NCBI GenBank assembly: GCA_902825945.1
Contig: CADECY010000012.1
Coordinates: forward strand, 30,709 to 94,708
Source of the DNA: an uncultured Acidobacteriota bacterium
GTDB lineage: Bacteria; Acidobacteriota; Terriglobia; Bryobacterales; Bryobacteraceae
Length of the DNA stretch: 64,000 nucleotides
Direction of reading: 5' to 3'
Part shown: piece after piece, positions 43,457-52,627 of the stretch
Numbering within the stretch: the stretch's first letter is position 1
How the letters are laid out: each line of letters opens with the position of its first letter
Program-made: the position numbers and the translations under genes
The notes under the pieces: generated by a model
What the model was told of the DNA's origin: nothing
What the model saw: only the letters and a program-made list of their open reading frames with translations
Database searches by the model: none

Positions 43457-44839
43457 CTATGCCAGAATCTCGCGCACCACTTTGCCGTGCACGTCAGTGA
43501 GGCGGAAATCGCGCCCGCTGTAGGAGTAGGTGAGGCGCGTGTGATCGATCCCCATCAGATGCAGGATCGTCGCATGCAGGTCGTGGACATGGACGCGGTT
43601 TTGCTCGGCCTTGAATCCGAACTCGTCGGTCGCGCCGTATGTCGTGCCGCCCTTCACTCCTCCGCCCGCCATCCAGAGCGAGAATCCGAACGGGTTGTGA
43701 TCGCGCCCGTTTTGAACCTTCACGCGTGAGCTGGTTTCGACTGAAGGTGTACGCCCGAACTCGCCGGTGAAGACGATCAGTGTCTCTTCGAACAACCCGC
43801 GCGATTTCAAGTCATCGATCAACGCCGCCACCGGACCGTCGACGTTTGCCGCGAGCTTCTTGTGGATCATGATGTCGTCGTGGTTGTCCCATGGCTGCAT
43901 GTTGCCGTAGTAGAGTTGCACCATTCGAACACCGCGCTCCACCAGCCGTAGCGTGTGCAGGCAGCCGCGTCCGAAATCGGTATCGCCATAGCGCGCCCGC
44001 ACCTTCTCCGGTTCGCTCGCGATGTCGAACGCCTCGGGCGCTTCCGTCTGCATCCGGAAAGCGACCTCCATCGATTGCACCGCCGCTTCGAGTTGCGAAT
44101 CTTCCGCGCGCTTCTCGGCGTGCCAGCGGTTGAGATCCCGGAGCAGGTCCAACTGGCTGCGTTTCGATTCAGGCGGACGGTCGCCGTCGCGCAAGTATTG
44201 GATCATCTCGCGCGGATCCTTGACGTTGTTCGGGATGTAGACGCCCTGGAAGATCGCGGGCAGGAAACTCGAGTTCCACAGCGGAGACCCCACCACGGGC
44301 ATGCCCGGACACATCACCACGTAACCCGGCAGGTTCTGATTCTCGGTTCCGAGCCCATAGATCAGCCACGAGCCCATCGACGGGCGGCTCTGCAAATTCT
44401 CACCGCAGTTCATCATCTGGAGCGACGGCTCGTGATTCGGAATATCGGTGTACATCGACCGGATGACGCAAAGATCATCGGCGCGATCGCCGATTTGCGG
44501 AAAGATCTCGCTGACTTCGATTCCGCTCTTGCCGCAACGGCGGAACTGGAATGGCGACTTCATCAGGCTGCCGGTTTTGCGCTCGGTCTTCGGAGTCCCT
44601 CCAGGCATCGGCTGGCCGTGATAGCGAGCGAGCATCGGCTTCGGGTCGAACGTGTCCACCTGCGACATTCCGCCGTTCATGAGCAGAAAGATCACGCGCT
44701 TGGCCTTGGGTGCAAAGTGCGGCTGTTTCGGAGCGAAGGGATTCTCCGCGGCCGAGCACACCGAGCGAAGTGCGGCGATACCGAAGCCGGTACCGGCGGT
44801 CCGGAGCATTTCACGGCGAGTTGGGAAGGGCATTGTCAT
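43457..44839 (-). CDS. DUF1501 family exported protein
   Basis: A 460-residue Tat-exported DUF1501 protein. The signal has TRREMLRTAGTGFG and is followed by VIFLLMNGGMSQVDTFDPKP near residue 46. Family landmarks are YGNMQPWDNHDD, VFTGEFGRTPSVE, GRDHNPFGFSLWMAGGGVKGG and the closing LTYSYSGRDFRLTDVHGK. The ATG shares its A with the stop of the PSD1 gene (TGATG), so translation is tightly coupled. Upstream in-frame codons lie inside PSD1 and are not used. With PSD1 and the GntR regulator it forms a three-gene operon; the deacylase gene continues the same direction one base later. Confidence 0.93.
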   Translation of the reverse strand: MTMPFPTRREMLRTAGTGFGIAALRSVCSAAENPFAPKQPHFAPKAKRVIFLLMNGGMSQVDTFDPKPMLARYHGQPMPGGTPKTERKTGSLMKSPFQFRRCGKSGIEVSEIFPQIGDRADDLCVIRSMYTDIPNHEPSLQMMNCGENLQSRPSMGSWLIYGLGTENQNLPGYVVMCPGMPVVGSPLWNSSFLPAIFQGVYIPNNVKDPREMIQYLRDGDRPPESKRSQLDLLRDLNRWHAEKRAEDSQLEAAVQSMEVAFRMQTEAPEAFDIASEPEKVRARYGDTDFGRGCLHTLRLVERGVRMVQLYYGNMQPWDNHDDIMIHKKLAANVDGPVAALIDDLKSRGLFEETLIVFTGEFGRTPSVETSSRVKVQNGRDHNPFGFSLWMAGGGVKGGTTYGATDEFGFKAEQNRVHVHDLHATILHLMGIDHTRLTYSYSGRDFRLTDVHGKVVREILA

Positions 44840-47547
44840 CAATCCACGAAACTGAATTCGCTGGAACTCAAGAGCACTTGCGCGTACGCCGCCAGGGCGG
44901 CACCGTCGGCGGAACCCGTCAGGAAGCGCTTCCCGGCATCGGTCTCGCGCTGCTCGGGCTCGCGGCCGAACAGCAGCGCATACGCGAACCGCACCCGGCC
45001 CTCCACTCCCCCGGAAGCACCTGCCCGGACGCGTTCCGCCAGCGCCTCCGATTGTTCCTTGATGAAGGCGCTGTTCAGGAAGAAGAGCCGTTGCACGGAG
45101 GTGTTGGTGGCCACGCGCTTTTCGGCGTGGATCGACGGGTCCGGGAAATCGAACAACGTCAGTGTACGTTCGGTGCGGAAGCGGCTCACTTCGCCGTAGA
45201 GCGTACGGCGGCGGAAGTCCTTGTCCCACTTGATCGCGGGGCCGCCTGTTTTCAGGTCGAGTTTGCCTGACACCGCGAGCATCGAGTCGCGCAAGGCTTC
45301 GACGTCCATCCGGCGCCGCGGGAAACGTGACAAGAGCCGGTTGTCGGCGTCTTTCGCAAGCGCGTCCCTGGAGGGCTGACTGCTCATCGCGTAGCTGGAC
45401 GACAACACAATGCGGCGATGAAGTTTCTTGATTGACCAGCCGGATTCCATGAACTCCACTGCGAGGTAGTCGAGCAGTTCCGGATGGCTCGGACGCTCAC
45501 CGGCGGTTCCGAAATTGCTCAGCGTCCGAACCAATCCGGTGCCGAAATGATGGTGCCACACACGGTTCACGAGCACGCGCGCGCTCAAGGGATTCGCCTC
45601 GCTCGCGATCAGCTCGGCCAAGTCGAGCCGGCCGCTTCCGTTGCGCAACGGCGCCGGTTCCGGCTTGCCGAGCACCGACAGGAAATGGCGTGGAACGATC
45701 TCACCCATGTTGTACGGGTCGCCGCGGCGATGGAGTGGCATGTCGCTCGGTGTCTTGGCGTCGGCGAGGATGTGCAGAAACGGATACCGCTCGGGCAGCG
45801 CCTTCTTGGCGTCCGCGAGTTCGTGGCGCATTTCACCCAGCTTCGTCTTGGCTTCCGTATCCAGGTACGGCTCGACCTCCTTGTCCTCGAGATACAACAC
45901 ACCCGCCCCGCGCTCTTCGCCATCGGTCTTGCGCTTGGCATCGAACAGGTCGCCGAGGAAGACGTACTTGTCGCGCGGCAGCGCCTTCGTTTCCGCGCGG
46001 CAACCCTTGCAGTAGATGTCGTACGGATCGGTGGACTTCTTCGATTCTTCGATCACCTTCTCGTTGTAGGCGGTCAGCGCCTGCTGTTCGGCGATCAGCG
46101 TGTCCACCATGGTCTGAAACTCGCGCGCCGCCCTCTCGGCGCCCGCTCGATTCGCGTTGCTCCTCAGGCCGTCCCAGAAGCCGAGAAGCGAGTGGTCGTG
46201 CTGCTTGGCCAGGTAGCCCGCCCATCGATCGAGGATCTTCGGGTCGAGTCCGGCGGGCGAAACCTCCGCGTTGTGTATCCTCGCCCACGCGGCGAGGAGA
46301 TAACGTCCGGCGGACTTGGCCTCACGCTCCCGAAACTGCTTCCGCTGGGAGTCGAAAAACTCCTTGATTCGTTGTCCGGCGTTCTTCACCCGTTTGTCCG
46401 CTGCGTCGTAGGCGGCCACGGTCTCGGGTGGCGCGAGCGGTTCTTCGCGCGATTCGGTTGAGGCGAGCACACCGCCGATGGCGTAGTAGTCGGAGTTGGG
46501 AATCGGATCGTACTTGTGATCGTGACAGCGCGCGCAAGCGACCGTGAGTCCGAGCATTCCGCGCGAGACCACATCGATGCGATCCTGCAACTCGTCGGCG
46601 CGCGCCTTCACCGGTTCGACCACGGTATGGAACCAGGGGCCAAGCGCGAGATAACCAACACCCGGCGTCAACTCCCGCTCGCCCGGCTTTTCCATCAAGT
46701 CTCCCGCGATCTGCGCCTTGACGAAAGCGTCGTACGGCATGTCGCGATTGAATGCATTCACCACCCAGTCGCGATAGCGCCAAGCGTTGGGGAAGGGAAT
46801 CGGTGCGACGCTGATTCCGTCGGCGTCCGCGTAGCGAGCAACGTCCAGCCAGTGGCGGCCCCAGCGCTCGCCGTATCGCTCCGACGCCAACAAGCGATCG
46901 ACCATGGCGGCGCGCGCCTCGGGCGAATGATCCTCGGCGAAGGCGCGATACTCATCTGGCGAGGGCGGAAGGCCCGTGAGATCGATGGCGACGCGGCGCA
47001 ACCAAACGGCGGCGCTGGCCGGGGCCGCGGGCTCGAGACCTTTGGCCTCGAGCGCCGCGAGCAGGAAACGGTCGATCGGAGTCCCGGCCCAGGCCGCATT
47101 CTTCACGCTCGGAAGTGCGGCCTTTACCGGTGACTGGAACGACCAGAATTTGCGGCGGCCTCCGAGGCCCGCCGCTGGTACAGGGGGCTCCGCCCGGGTA
47201 CCGAAATGAACTCCCGAATTCACCCAGCTTTCGAGCACGGCAATTTCCGCACCGCTCAACTTGCCGCCGGGCGGCATCTTGATTCGCTCGTGCGTGTGGT
47301 TTAATACGCGCAACAACAGGCTCTCCGCCGGACTGCCCGGAATCACCGCCGGACCCGACACGCCGCCCTTCAGCACCGCCCCGCGCGAATCGAGCCGCAA
47401 TCCGCCTTGCGCGGCTGGACCGTGACAGGCGAGGCACTTCGCGGCGACCAGCGGCTCGACGCGCGAGCGATAGAACTCCACCGGGTCACCGGGCTGTTGC
47501 GCCGCGGCGGCAACGCAACACAGCGCTGCTATCCAACGGCGAGACAT
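44839..47547 (-). CDS. PSD1 / DUF1549-DUF1553 cytochrome-like exported protein
   Basis: A 902-residue relative of the gene at 7309 with the same domain order. The signal peptide (1-17) precedes a PSCyt1 domain with CLACH at 38-42. DUF1549 has LRRVAIDLTGLPPSPDEY and WLDVARYADADG; CARCHDHKYDPI is a second CxxCH. An insertion with a CKGC pair (YCKGCRAETK) occurs in the middle, absent from the first copy. DUF1553 has ARVLVNRVWHHHFGTG and LSRFPRRRMDVEALRDSM. It is shorter than the first copy because the carbohydrate-binding-like middle domain is missing. AAGGAG five bases before the ATG is its Shine-Dalgarno, inside the end of the GntR gene (19-nt overlap). Confidence 0.9.
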   Translation of the reverse strand: MSRRWIAALCCVAAAAQQPGDPVEFYRSRVEPLVAAKCLACHGPAAQGGLRLDSRGAVLKGGVSGPAVIPGSPAESLLLRVLNHTHERIKMPPGGKLSGAEIAVLESWVNSGVHFGTRAEPPVPAAGLGGRRKFWSFQSPVKAALPSVKNAAWAGTPIDRFLLAALEAKGLEPAAPASAAVWLRRVAIDLTGLPPSPDEYRAFAEDHSPEARAAMVDRLLASERYGERWGRHWLDVARYADADGISVAPIPFPNAWRYRDWVVNAFNRDMPYDAFVKAQIAGDLMEKPGERELTPGVGYLALGPWFHTVVEPVKARADELQDRIDVVSRGMLGLTVACARCHDHKYDPIPNSDYYAIGGVLASTESREEPLAPPETVAAYDAADKRVKNAGQRIKEFFDSQRKQFREREAKSAGRYLLAAWARIHNAEVSPAGLDPKILDRWAGYLAKQHDHSLLGFWDGLRSNANRAGAERAAREFQTMVDTLIAEQQALTAYNEKVIEESKKSTDPYDIYCKGCRAETKALPRDKYVFLGDLFDAKRKTDGEERGAGVLYLEDKEVEPYLDTEAKTKLGEMRHELADAKKALPERYPFLHILADAKTPSDMPLHRRGDPYNMGEIVPRHFLSVLGKPEPAPLRNGSGRLDLAELIASEANPLSARVLVNRVWHHHFGTGLVRTLSNFGTAGERPSHPELLDYLAVEFMESGWSIKKLHRRIVLSSSYAMSSQPSRDALAKDADNRLLSRFPRRRMDVEALRDSMLAVSGKLDLKTGGPAIKWDKDFRRRTLYGEVSRFRTERTLTLFDFPDPSIHAEKRVATNTSVQRLFFLNSAFIKEQSEALAERVRAGASGGVEGRVRFAYALLFGREPEQRETDAGKRFLTGSADGAALAAYAQVLLSSSEFSFVD

Positions 47548-48227
47548 TCGCGCTCCTTGCGCGTGGCGGGATACTCGCGGACGTGGGTCGTCCAGCCGAA
47601 GACTCCTTTTTCGAACGCCACCACCGCTGCCTCCGGGTCGCCCTTCGCGATCGCCTTCAAAATCGGTTCGTGCGAGCGCGCGTCCTCGGCAAGGTCGAAA
47701 CTCGGTTCGGAGACGATCTGAATGATGCTGAACCCGAACAGAGGGAGAACCAGGCGTCGAAGCGTGTTCTCGAGTACCTCATTTCCCGACGCGTGCCATA
47801 CGGCCTCATGCCAGGCGTAGTCCCGCTGAACGTAAAGGCGAGGATTCTTGTCGCGGGCGGCTTCGCGCGCCAGCTCATGCAGTTCCTTCAGCCGGCGGAC
47901 GTCCGCTTTGGGTGCCCGTCGGGCCGATTCGGCGACGGCCATTCGCTCGAGCGGGGCCCGCACCGAGAAGGTCTGTGTAATCTCATCATGCGTCAGCGCG
48001 GTGATGTTGGTCGCCGTGTTGGAGCGCTTGCTGATCAGCCCCTCCGTCTCCAACTGGATGACCGCCTCGCGAACCGCGGTCACGCTGGTGCCGAGCTGAG
48101 ACGCCAACGTTCTTTCCACCACGCGCTCGCCGGGTTGCAGCGACCCGTCGAGGATCGCCCGCCGGATCTCGGCGGCGATCTGATGACGTAGCGTGATGGA
48201 TTGGACTTTTCCCTTTGCAATCGGCAT
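47529..48227 (-). CDS. GntR/FadR-type (FCD) transcriptional regulator
   Basis: A 232-residue regulator. The winged helix (about 8-70) reads RHQIAAEIRRAILDGSLQPGERVVERTLASQ and TAVREAVIQLETEGLI. The C-terminal FCD all-helical domain (about 85-215) has the metal/ligand residues in YVQRDYAWHEAVWHASGN and ARSHEPILKAIAKGDPEAA. Ligands of this class are usually organic or sugar acids. Its mRNA continues into PSD1 and DUF1501, so it probably controls them and itself through the palindrome upstream. ATG 48227 is preferred; a GTG lies 3 nt before it. No Shine-Dalgarno. Confidence 0.92.
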   Translation of the reverse strand: MPIAKGKVQSITLRHQIAAEIRRAILDGSLQPGERVVERTLASQLGTSVTAVREAVIQLETEGLISKRSNTATNITALTHDEITQTFSVRAPLERMAVAESARRAPKADVRRLKELHELAREAARDKNPRLYVQRDYAWHEAVWHASGNEVLENTLRRLVLPLFGFSIIQIVSEPSFDLAEDARSHEPILKAIAKGDPEAAVVAFEKGVFGWTTHVREYPATRKERECLAVG

Positions 48228-48234
48228 CACTTTT

Positions 48235-48246
48235 ATGATATATCAT
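48235..48246. promoter_or_regulatory. Perfect 12-bp palindrome, likely GntR operator and divergent -10
   Basis: ATGATATATCAT is fully palindromic. On each strand it contains TATATC, a -10-like hexamer. On the minus strand the box ends 9 nt before the GntR ATG; on the plus strand transcription would start near 48251 and leave a 30-nt leader with AGGAGG before the TonB receptor TTG. A regulator bound here would act on both directions at once. Confidence 0.6.
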
Positions 48247-48281
48247 CGTTCACGATCTCAGCTCGAGATCAGGAGGTGTTC

Positions 48282-51200
48282 TTGCTTTTTCGATCTCTGT
48301 CAGCGCTCGCCGTTCCCGTGCTCCTGTGGTGCCAGGGGGGCACCGTCGGCAACATCACTGGCCTCGTCAGTGATCCGAGCGGGTCGGCGATCCCGCTGGC
48401 TTCGCTTGCGATTCGCAACACGGCCACCAATCAGACGCGCCAGACGAGCACCAACTCTTCCGGCATCTATTCCGCGAACGGCCTCCCGATCGGCAGCTAC
48501 GAGATCAAGGTGACGGCGCCTGGATTCCAAACCGCGGAGGTCAAGGACATCAAACTCGATGTCGGCGCCACGTTGCGCCAGGACGTCACGATGCGCGTTG
48601 GCCAGGTGTCGGAAACGGTCGAGGTGGCGGCGCAGGCTCCACTACTCAACACCGAGAACGCGAGCACGGGCCAGATCATCGAAGCCAAGCGCGTGACCGA
48701 GTTGCCTCTCAATGGCCGTGACTTCCAGCAGCTCCAACTCCTTTCGCCCGGAACCGTGTCGGGGACGAACTTCCAGACCGGCCAAGGTTTGAGCGGCGGC
48801 GCGAGTTCGCTCACCACGACCGGCACGATGAACGTTTCAAACGGCGGCCGGCCCGGTCAGGTGTTGTTCACGATCGATGGCTCGAACGCGTCGAACCAGA
48901 ACGGCCGTGGCATCGTGCTCACGCCCTCGATCGACGAAATCCAGGAGTTCAAGACGGAGACGTCGAACATGTCCGCCGAGTTCGGCTATGGCAGCATGAC
49001 CGTGAACGTCTCCGTGAAATCAGGCACGAACAAATTGCACGGCGCCGCGTGGGAGTTCCTGCGCAACGACAAGATGGACGCGCGGCCGTTCTTCGCCGCG
49101 CGGAAGCCGCCGCTGCGCCGGAATCAGTTCGGTGCCAACGCCGGCGGTCCGGTGTTCATTCCGAAGCTCTACGATGGCCGCGACAAGACGTTCTGGTTCT
49201 TCAACTACGAAGGGCTGCGCCTGCGCCAAGGACAGAGTTTCGCGCCTTCGGTGCCCACGGCGCGGATGCGCACGGGCGACTTGGGCGAGTTGACGAACAC
49301 GATGTGGGACCCGGCCACCACGGTGCCAAATCCGAATCAGGCAAACGCATTCATTCGTCAGCCCTTCCCGAACAATACCATTCCGGGCAGCCGCATCGAT
49401 CCGATCGCGCGATTCTTTCTCGCCCCCGAATGGATTCCGCTGCCGATTCAGCCGGGCATCGCCGCGAACCTGCGGCGCGAGTTCAGCGTGCCGAGCCACT
49501 ACAATCAGCAAACCATCAAGATCGATCACCGCATCTCCGATAGCGACAACATCAGTGGGCGGTTTTCCGGCAAACGTTCGGTGGAGGGCAGCTATGGCAA
49601 CTACCACGGATTGAATCCCTACGATCCGGGCGCCAATCCGAAACGGCCGAATGGCTACAACGCCGTCCTGAACTGGACGCACCTGTTCAGCCCTACCAAG
49701 ATGCTCGACGCACGCGCGTCGTTCAGCCGCGCGAAGGTACTGTTCGACACGCCGAACTTCGGCACCACCGACTTCACGACGCAACTCGGGATTCAAGGCT
49801 TCGGCCCCGGCGTGTCGGATGTCTATCCCAGCTATCCCGTGATGAACATCACCGGCTTCACGGGACTTCCGCAAGGCTTCCTGCTCAACTACACGTCGAA
49901 CAATTTCGAGTACACGGCGAACTACACGATGGTCCGGGGAAAGCACACGTTCAAGATGGGCGAGACCTATCGATCGTGGCAGCAGAACCTGACGACGAGC
50001 GGGCAGGGAAGCGGCACGTTCGGCTACACCGGATCCTACACCAATAACCCCGCCAGCTTGGCCAACACCGGGGCGGGACTGGGAGACTTCCTTCTCGGCA
50101 TTCCGTTCACGGCGAGCCGCTACGTTCCGCCCGGCTGGTACTATCAGCGGCTGCGCAACAACTGGGCCTATTTCACCGACGACTGGAAGGTTTCGCCGAA
50201 GCTGACAGTGAATCTCGGACTGCGCTGGGAGTTGAACCTGCCGACCACTGAGAAGCGGCAACAGTTTGCGAGCTTCCTTCCGAGCGCACGCGGCGGGCGA
50301 GGCGCGATTCTGGTGCCGAATGAGAAGGCGGTATCGGCCCCGTACCTGCAGAGTTCGGTACAGCGGTCGTGGCCCTTCTACAGCCAGTTTTCTGTCTACG
50401 CCAAGGACGTTGGCATTAGTGAAAAGTACCTGCGCGCGACTGGATACCACAGTTGGGCTCCCCGTCTCGGCATAGCCTACAAGCTCGACAACAAAACGGT
50501 CATCCGCACCGGATACGGAATCTTTTGGGTACAACTCGATGGTAATCGCGAGAGCGAGTTCGAGTCCGTGCCGTTTCTGATTCGCGAATCGGGAATCTTG
50601 AACGATCCGTTCATTCCCACGCGCAACACACGCAATTTCCTTCCGGCGGGGTCGTCATTCAGTCAGTTCGCCACGCTGCTCGCGCACGATCCGGAAGCGC
50701 GCGACTTCGGTTACTCGCAGCAGTGGAACTTCGCGATTCAGCGCCAACTGCCGGGCCAGTTCTCAGTCGACCTGGCTTATGTGGGTACGAAGGGGACGCG
50801 GTTGCAGAGCAGTCGCGGAATCAACGTTCCGCGGGAGGGGCCGGGAGTCGTGCAGAATCGGCGGCCGTATCCTGACTTCGGTGTGATCACCTGGAACGAT
50901 CAGTCGGCATCGTCGACGTATCACTCCTTCCAGTTCAAGCTCGAGCGCCGGTTCTACAAGGGGCTTTCGCTGCTCACATCGTTCACCAAGTCGAAGAGCA
51001 TCGATCAGGATTCCACCAACGGCGAGGGGCTCTACGATCCATACAACGCGAGGCTCATGCGAGGCCCGTCGTTGTTCGACTCGCCCCGTGTGTTCACCAC
51101 CGGACTCGTGTGGGAAATGCCGTGGTTGCGCTCGAGCACAGGGAGCGCGCAACGGCTGCTGCTCGGTGGCTGGACGTTCGGAGCGCTGATCACCGCGCAA

Positions 51201-51611
51201 GACGGATTCCCGTTCACGCCGGGATTCGCGGGTGATCCTTCGAATACTGGAACAGGTAGCCGCGCCGATGTCGTCGCCGGGTGCGACTACAAGCAGGGCG
51301 GCGGAACGCCGGCTCGCTGGTTCAACACGGCGTGCTTCACGGCTCCGCCGGGCGCGCCAATCTACCGCCGTGGAAACGCGGGCCGCAATATTCTGCGCGG
51401 CGATGGATTCCAGAACGCGGACCTTTCGCTCTACAAGGAGTTCCTCTTCAGTGAGCAGCGCAAGTTCCAGCTCCGGTTCGAGGGTTTCAACGCTTTCAAT
51501 CTTCACTCGTTCACGATCCCGAACGCGACGGTCAACGATCCGAACTTCGGACGGATTTTCGGATCATCGCCCGCGCGCGTGATGCAGATTGCTGGTAAGT
51601 TCGTGTTTTGA
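48282..51611 (+). CDS. Oar-like TonB-dependent outer-membrane receptor
   Basis: A 1109-residue outer-membrane protein. A signal peptide (about 1-18) is followed by a carboxypeptidase-regulatory-like beta domain (GNITGLVSDPSGSAIPLASL, about 20-105), then a plug with LPLNGRDFQQLQLLSPG, and a large beta barrel. The end is GRIFGSSPARVMQIAGKFVF, with a terminal Phe as outer-membrane barrels have. Oar-like receptors are abundant in soil Acidobacteria and are thought to import large substrates; the ligand is unknown. I place the start at the TTG at 48282 because AGGAGG lies five bases upstream; the codons before it extend past the palindromic promoter. It overlaps the TPR gene by 4 nt (TTGA). Confidence 0.9.
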   Translation: MLFRSLSALAVPVLLWCQGGTVGNITGLVSDPSGSAIPLASLAIRNTATNQTRQTSTNSSGIYSANGLPIGSYEIKVTAPGFQTAEVKDIKLDVGATLRQDVTMRVGQVSETVEVAAQAPLLNTENASTGQIIEAKRVTELPLNGRDFQQLQLLSPGTVSGTNFQTGQGLSGGASSLTTTGTMNVSNGGRPGQVLFTIDGSNASNQNGRGIVLTPSIDEIQEFKTETSNMSAEFGYGSMTVNVSVKSGTNKLHGAAWEFLRNDKMDARPFFAARKPPLRRNQFGANAGGPVFIPKLYDGRDKTFWFFNYEGLRLRQGQSFAPSVPTARMRTGDLGELTNTMWDPATTVPNPNQANAFIRQPFPNNTIPGSRIDPIARFFLAPEWIPLPIQPGIAANLRREFSVPSHYNQQTIKIDHRISDSDNISGRFSGKRSVEGSYGNYHGLNPYDPGANPKRPNGYNAVLNWTHLFSPTKMLDARASFSRAKVLFDTPNFGTTDFTTQLGIQGFGPGVSDVYPSYPVMNITGFTGLPQGFLLNYTSNNFEYTANYTMVRGKHTFKMGETYRSWQQNLTTSGQGSGTFGYTGSYTNNPASLANTGAGLGDFLLGIPFTASRYVPPGWYYQRLRNNWAYFTDDWKVSPKLTVNLGLRWELNLPTTEKRQQFASFLPSARGGRGAILVPNEKAVSAPYLQSSVQRSWPFYSQFSVYAKDVGISEKYLRATGYHSWAPRLGIAYKLDNKTVIRTGYGIFWVQLDGNRESEFESVPFLIRESGILNDPFIPTRNTRNFLPAGSSFSQFATLLAHDPEARDFGYSQQWNFAIQRQLPGQFSVDLAYVGTKGTRLQSSRGINVPREGPGVVQNRRPYPDFGVITWNDQSASSTYHSFQFKLERRFYKGLSLLTSFTKSKSIDQDSTNGEGLYDPYNARLMRGPSLFDSPRVFTTGLVWEMPWLRSSTGSAQRLLLGGWTFGALITAQDGFPFTPGFAGDPSNTGTGSRADVVAGCDYKQGGGTPARWFNTACFTAPPGAPIYRRGNAGRNILRGDGFQNADLSLYKEFLFSEQRKFQLRFEGFNAFNLHSFTIPNATVNDPNFGRIFGSSPARVMQIAGKFVF

Positions 51612-52618
51612 TCTTCCTCTTCCTCGCGTTATCGGTGGCGGTGGCCCAGGATCCGGCCGGGCTCGCCGCATTTCACAAACTCGATCAGGCGCAGCGTGCC
51701 AATCCGCGCGACGGCGCGGCTACCAAGGCTTGGCTCGACGAGGCCGCGCGGCTGGCGACGCTCGCCGCCGAGCGGATCGAACAGAAGCGATACGCGGAAG
51801 CCGTGACGCTGCTGCGGACCACCGAGCGCGCGCTGAGCGGCGCGCCTTCGTGGAACAATCTGCGCGGGTACGCCGAGTTCAAGACGAACAATCCGAAGTC
51901 CGCTCTCCTCTATCTGCAGCGCGCGGTGCAACTCGATCCCGGCAACGAAGACTACGTGCTCGACATTGGCGAATTCCTCGGAAGCCACGGCGCTCACACG
52001 GAGGCCGTGAAGTTCTTCGAGGTAGCGGCCAGGCGCATGCCTCGATCGCCGCGGGTGACGTTCGGACTCGCGGTGGCCTACATCCTTCAGAACCGGCGCG
52101 ACGAGGCGCAACATCTGCTCGAGACGTTGGTTTCCGCCCATCCGCGATTCGAGCCGGCGTACAAGGCACTGGGCGAATGCTATGAGGACGCGGGCAACGT
52201 GGATCGCATGGTGGAATTGGGCAAGTCGCTGCAAGCGGTGAATCCGCGCAATCCGCAGGGTTGGTATCTCCAAGGCGCGGGGCTGTTGCGAGAAGGCCGC
52301 ACCGGAGCCGATTCGCTGGATGCCGCGATCCGGGTGCTTCGCGCCGCGATCGAGCTTCAGCCGGCCGATGCGAGAGCGCGATTCGTATTGGCTCGCGCCC
52401 TCCAGGAGAGCGGCGGTGACGCGGAAGCGGTCGCGGAACTCGAACGGGTTCTACGGCTCGATCCGGATCACGAACGGGCGCACTACGTGCTGGCGCGGCT
52501 CTATCAGAAGGCGGGGAAGTCCGATGCGGCGAAGGCGGAGTTCGCCAAGCACGCACAGATCAAGAAGGGCGAGGCGAATTCCCAATACAAACGGCTGCTC
52601 ATCTCGATTCGCGAGTAG
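51608..52618 (+). CDS. Exported TPR protein coupled to the TonB receptor
   Basis: A 336-residue protein made almost entirely of tetratricopeptide repeats after a signal peptide (MIFLFLALSVAVAQ). Repeats are visible around 85-120 (GAPSWNNLRGYAEFKTNNPK, ALLYLQRAVQLDPGNEDYVL), 130-195 and 235-320 (ARFVLARALQESGGDAEAVA). It starts with TTG overlapping the receptor stop (TTGA), so it depends on translation of the receptor. TPR proteins next to TonB receptors and PSD1 modules are common in this group; a scaffold or periplasmic partner role is likely but unproven. It ends 9 bp before a convergent gene. Confidence 0.85.
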   Translation: MIFLFLALSVAVAQDPAGLAAFHKLDQAQRANPRDGAATKAWLDEAARLATLAAERIEQKRYAEAVTLLRTTERALSGAPSWNNLRGYAEFKTNNPKSALLYLQRAVQLDPGNEDYVLDIGEFLGSHGAHTEAVKFFEVAARRMPRSPRVTFGLAVAYILQNRRDEAQHLLETLVSAHPRFEPAYKALGECYEDAGNVDRMVELGKSLQAVNPRNPQGWYLQGAGLLREGRTGADSLDAAIRVLRAAIELQPADARARFVLARALQESGGDAEAVAELERVLRLDPDHERAHYVLARLYQKAGKSDAAKAEFAKHAQIKKGEANSQYKRLLISIRE

Positions 52619-52627
52619 CGTGCGAGC

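Noticed and set aside
49020-50534. 504-codon frame antisense to the first TonB receptor
   Set aside because: Same reason: codon-bias shadow of the receptor, no recognisable motif.
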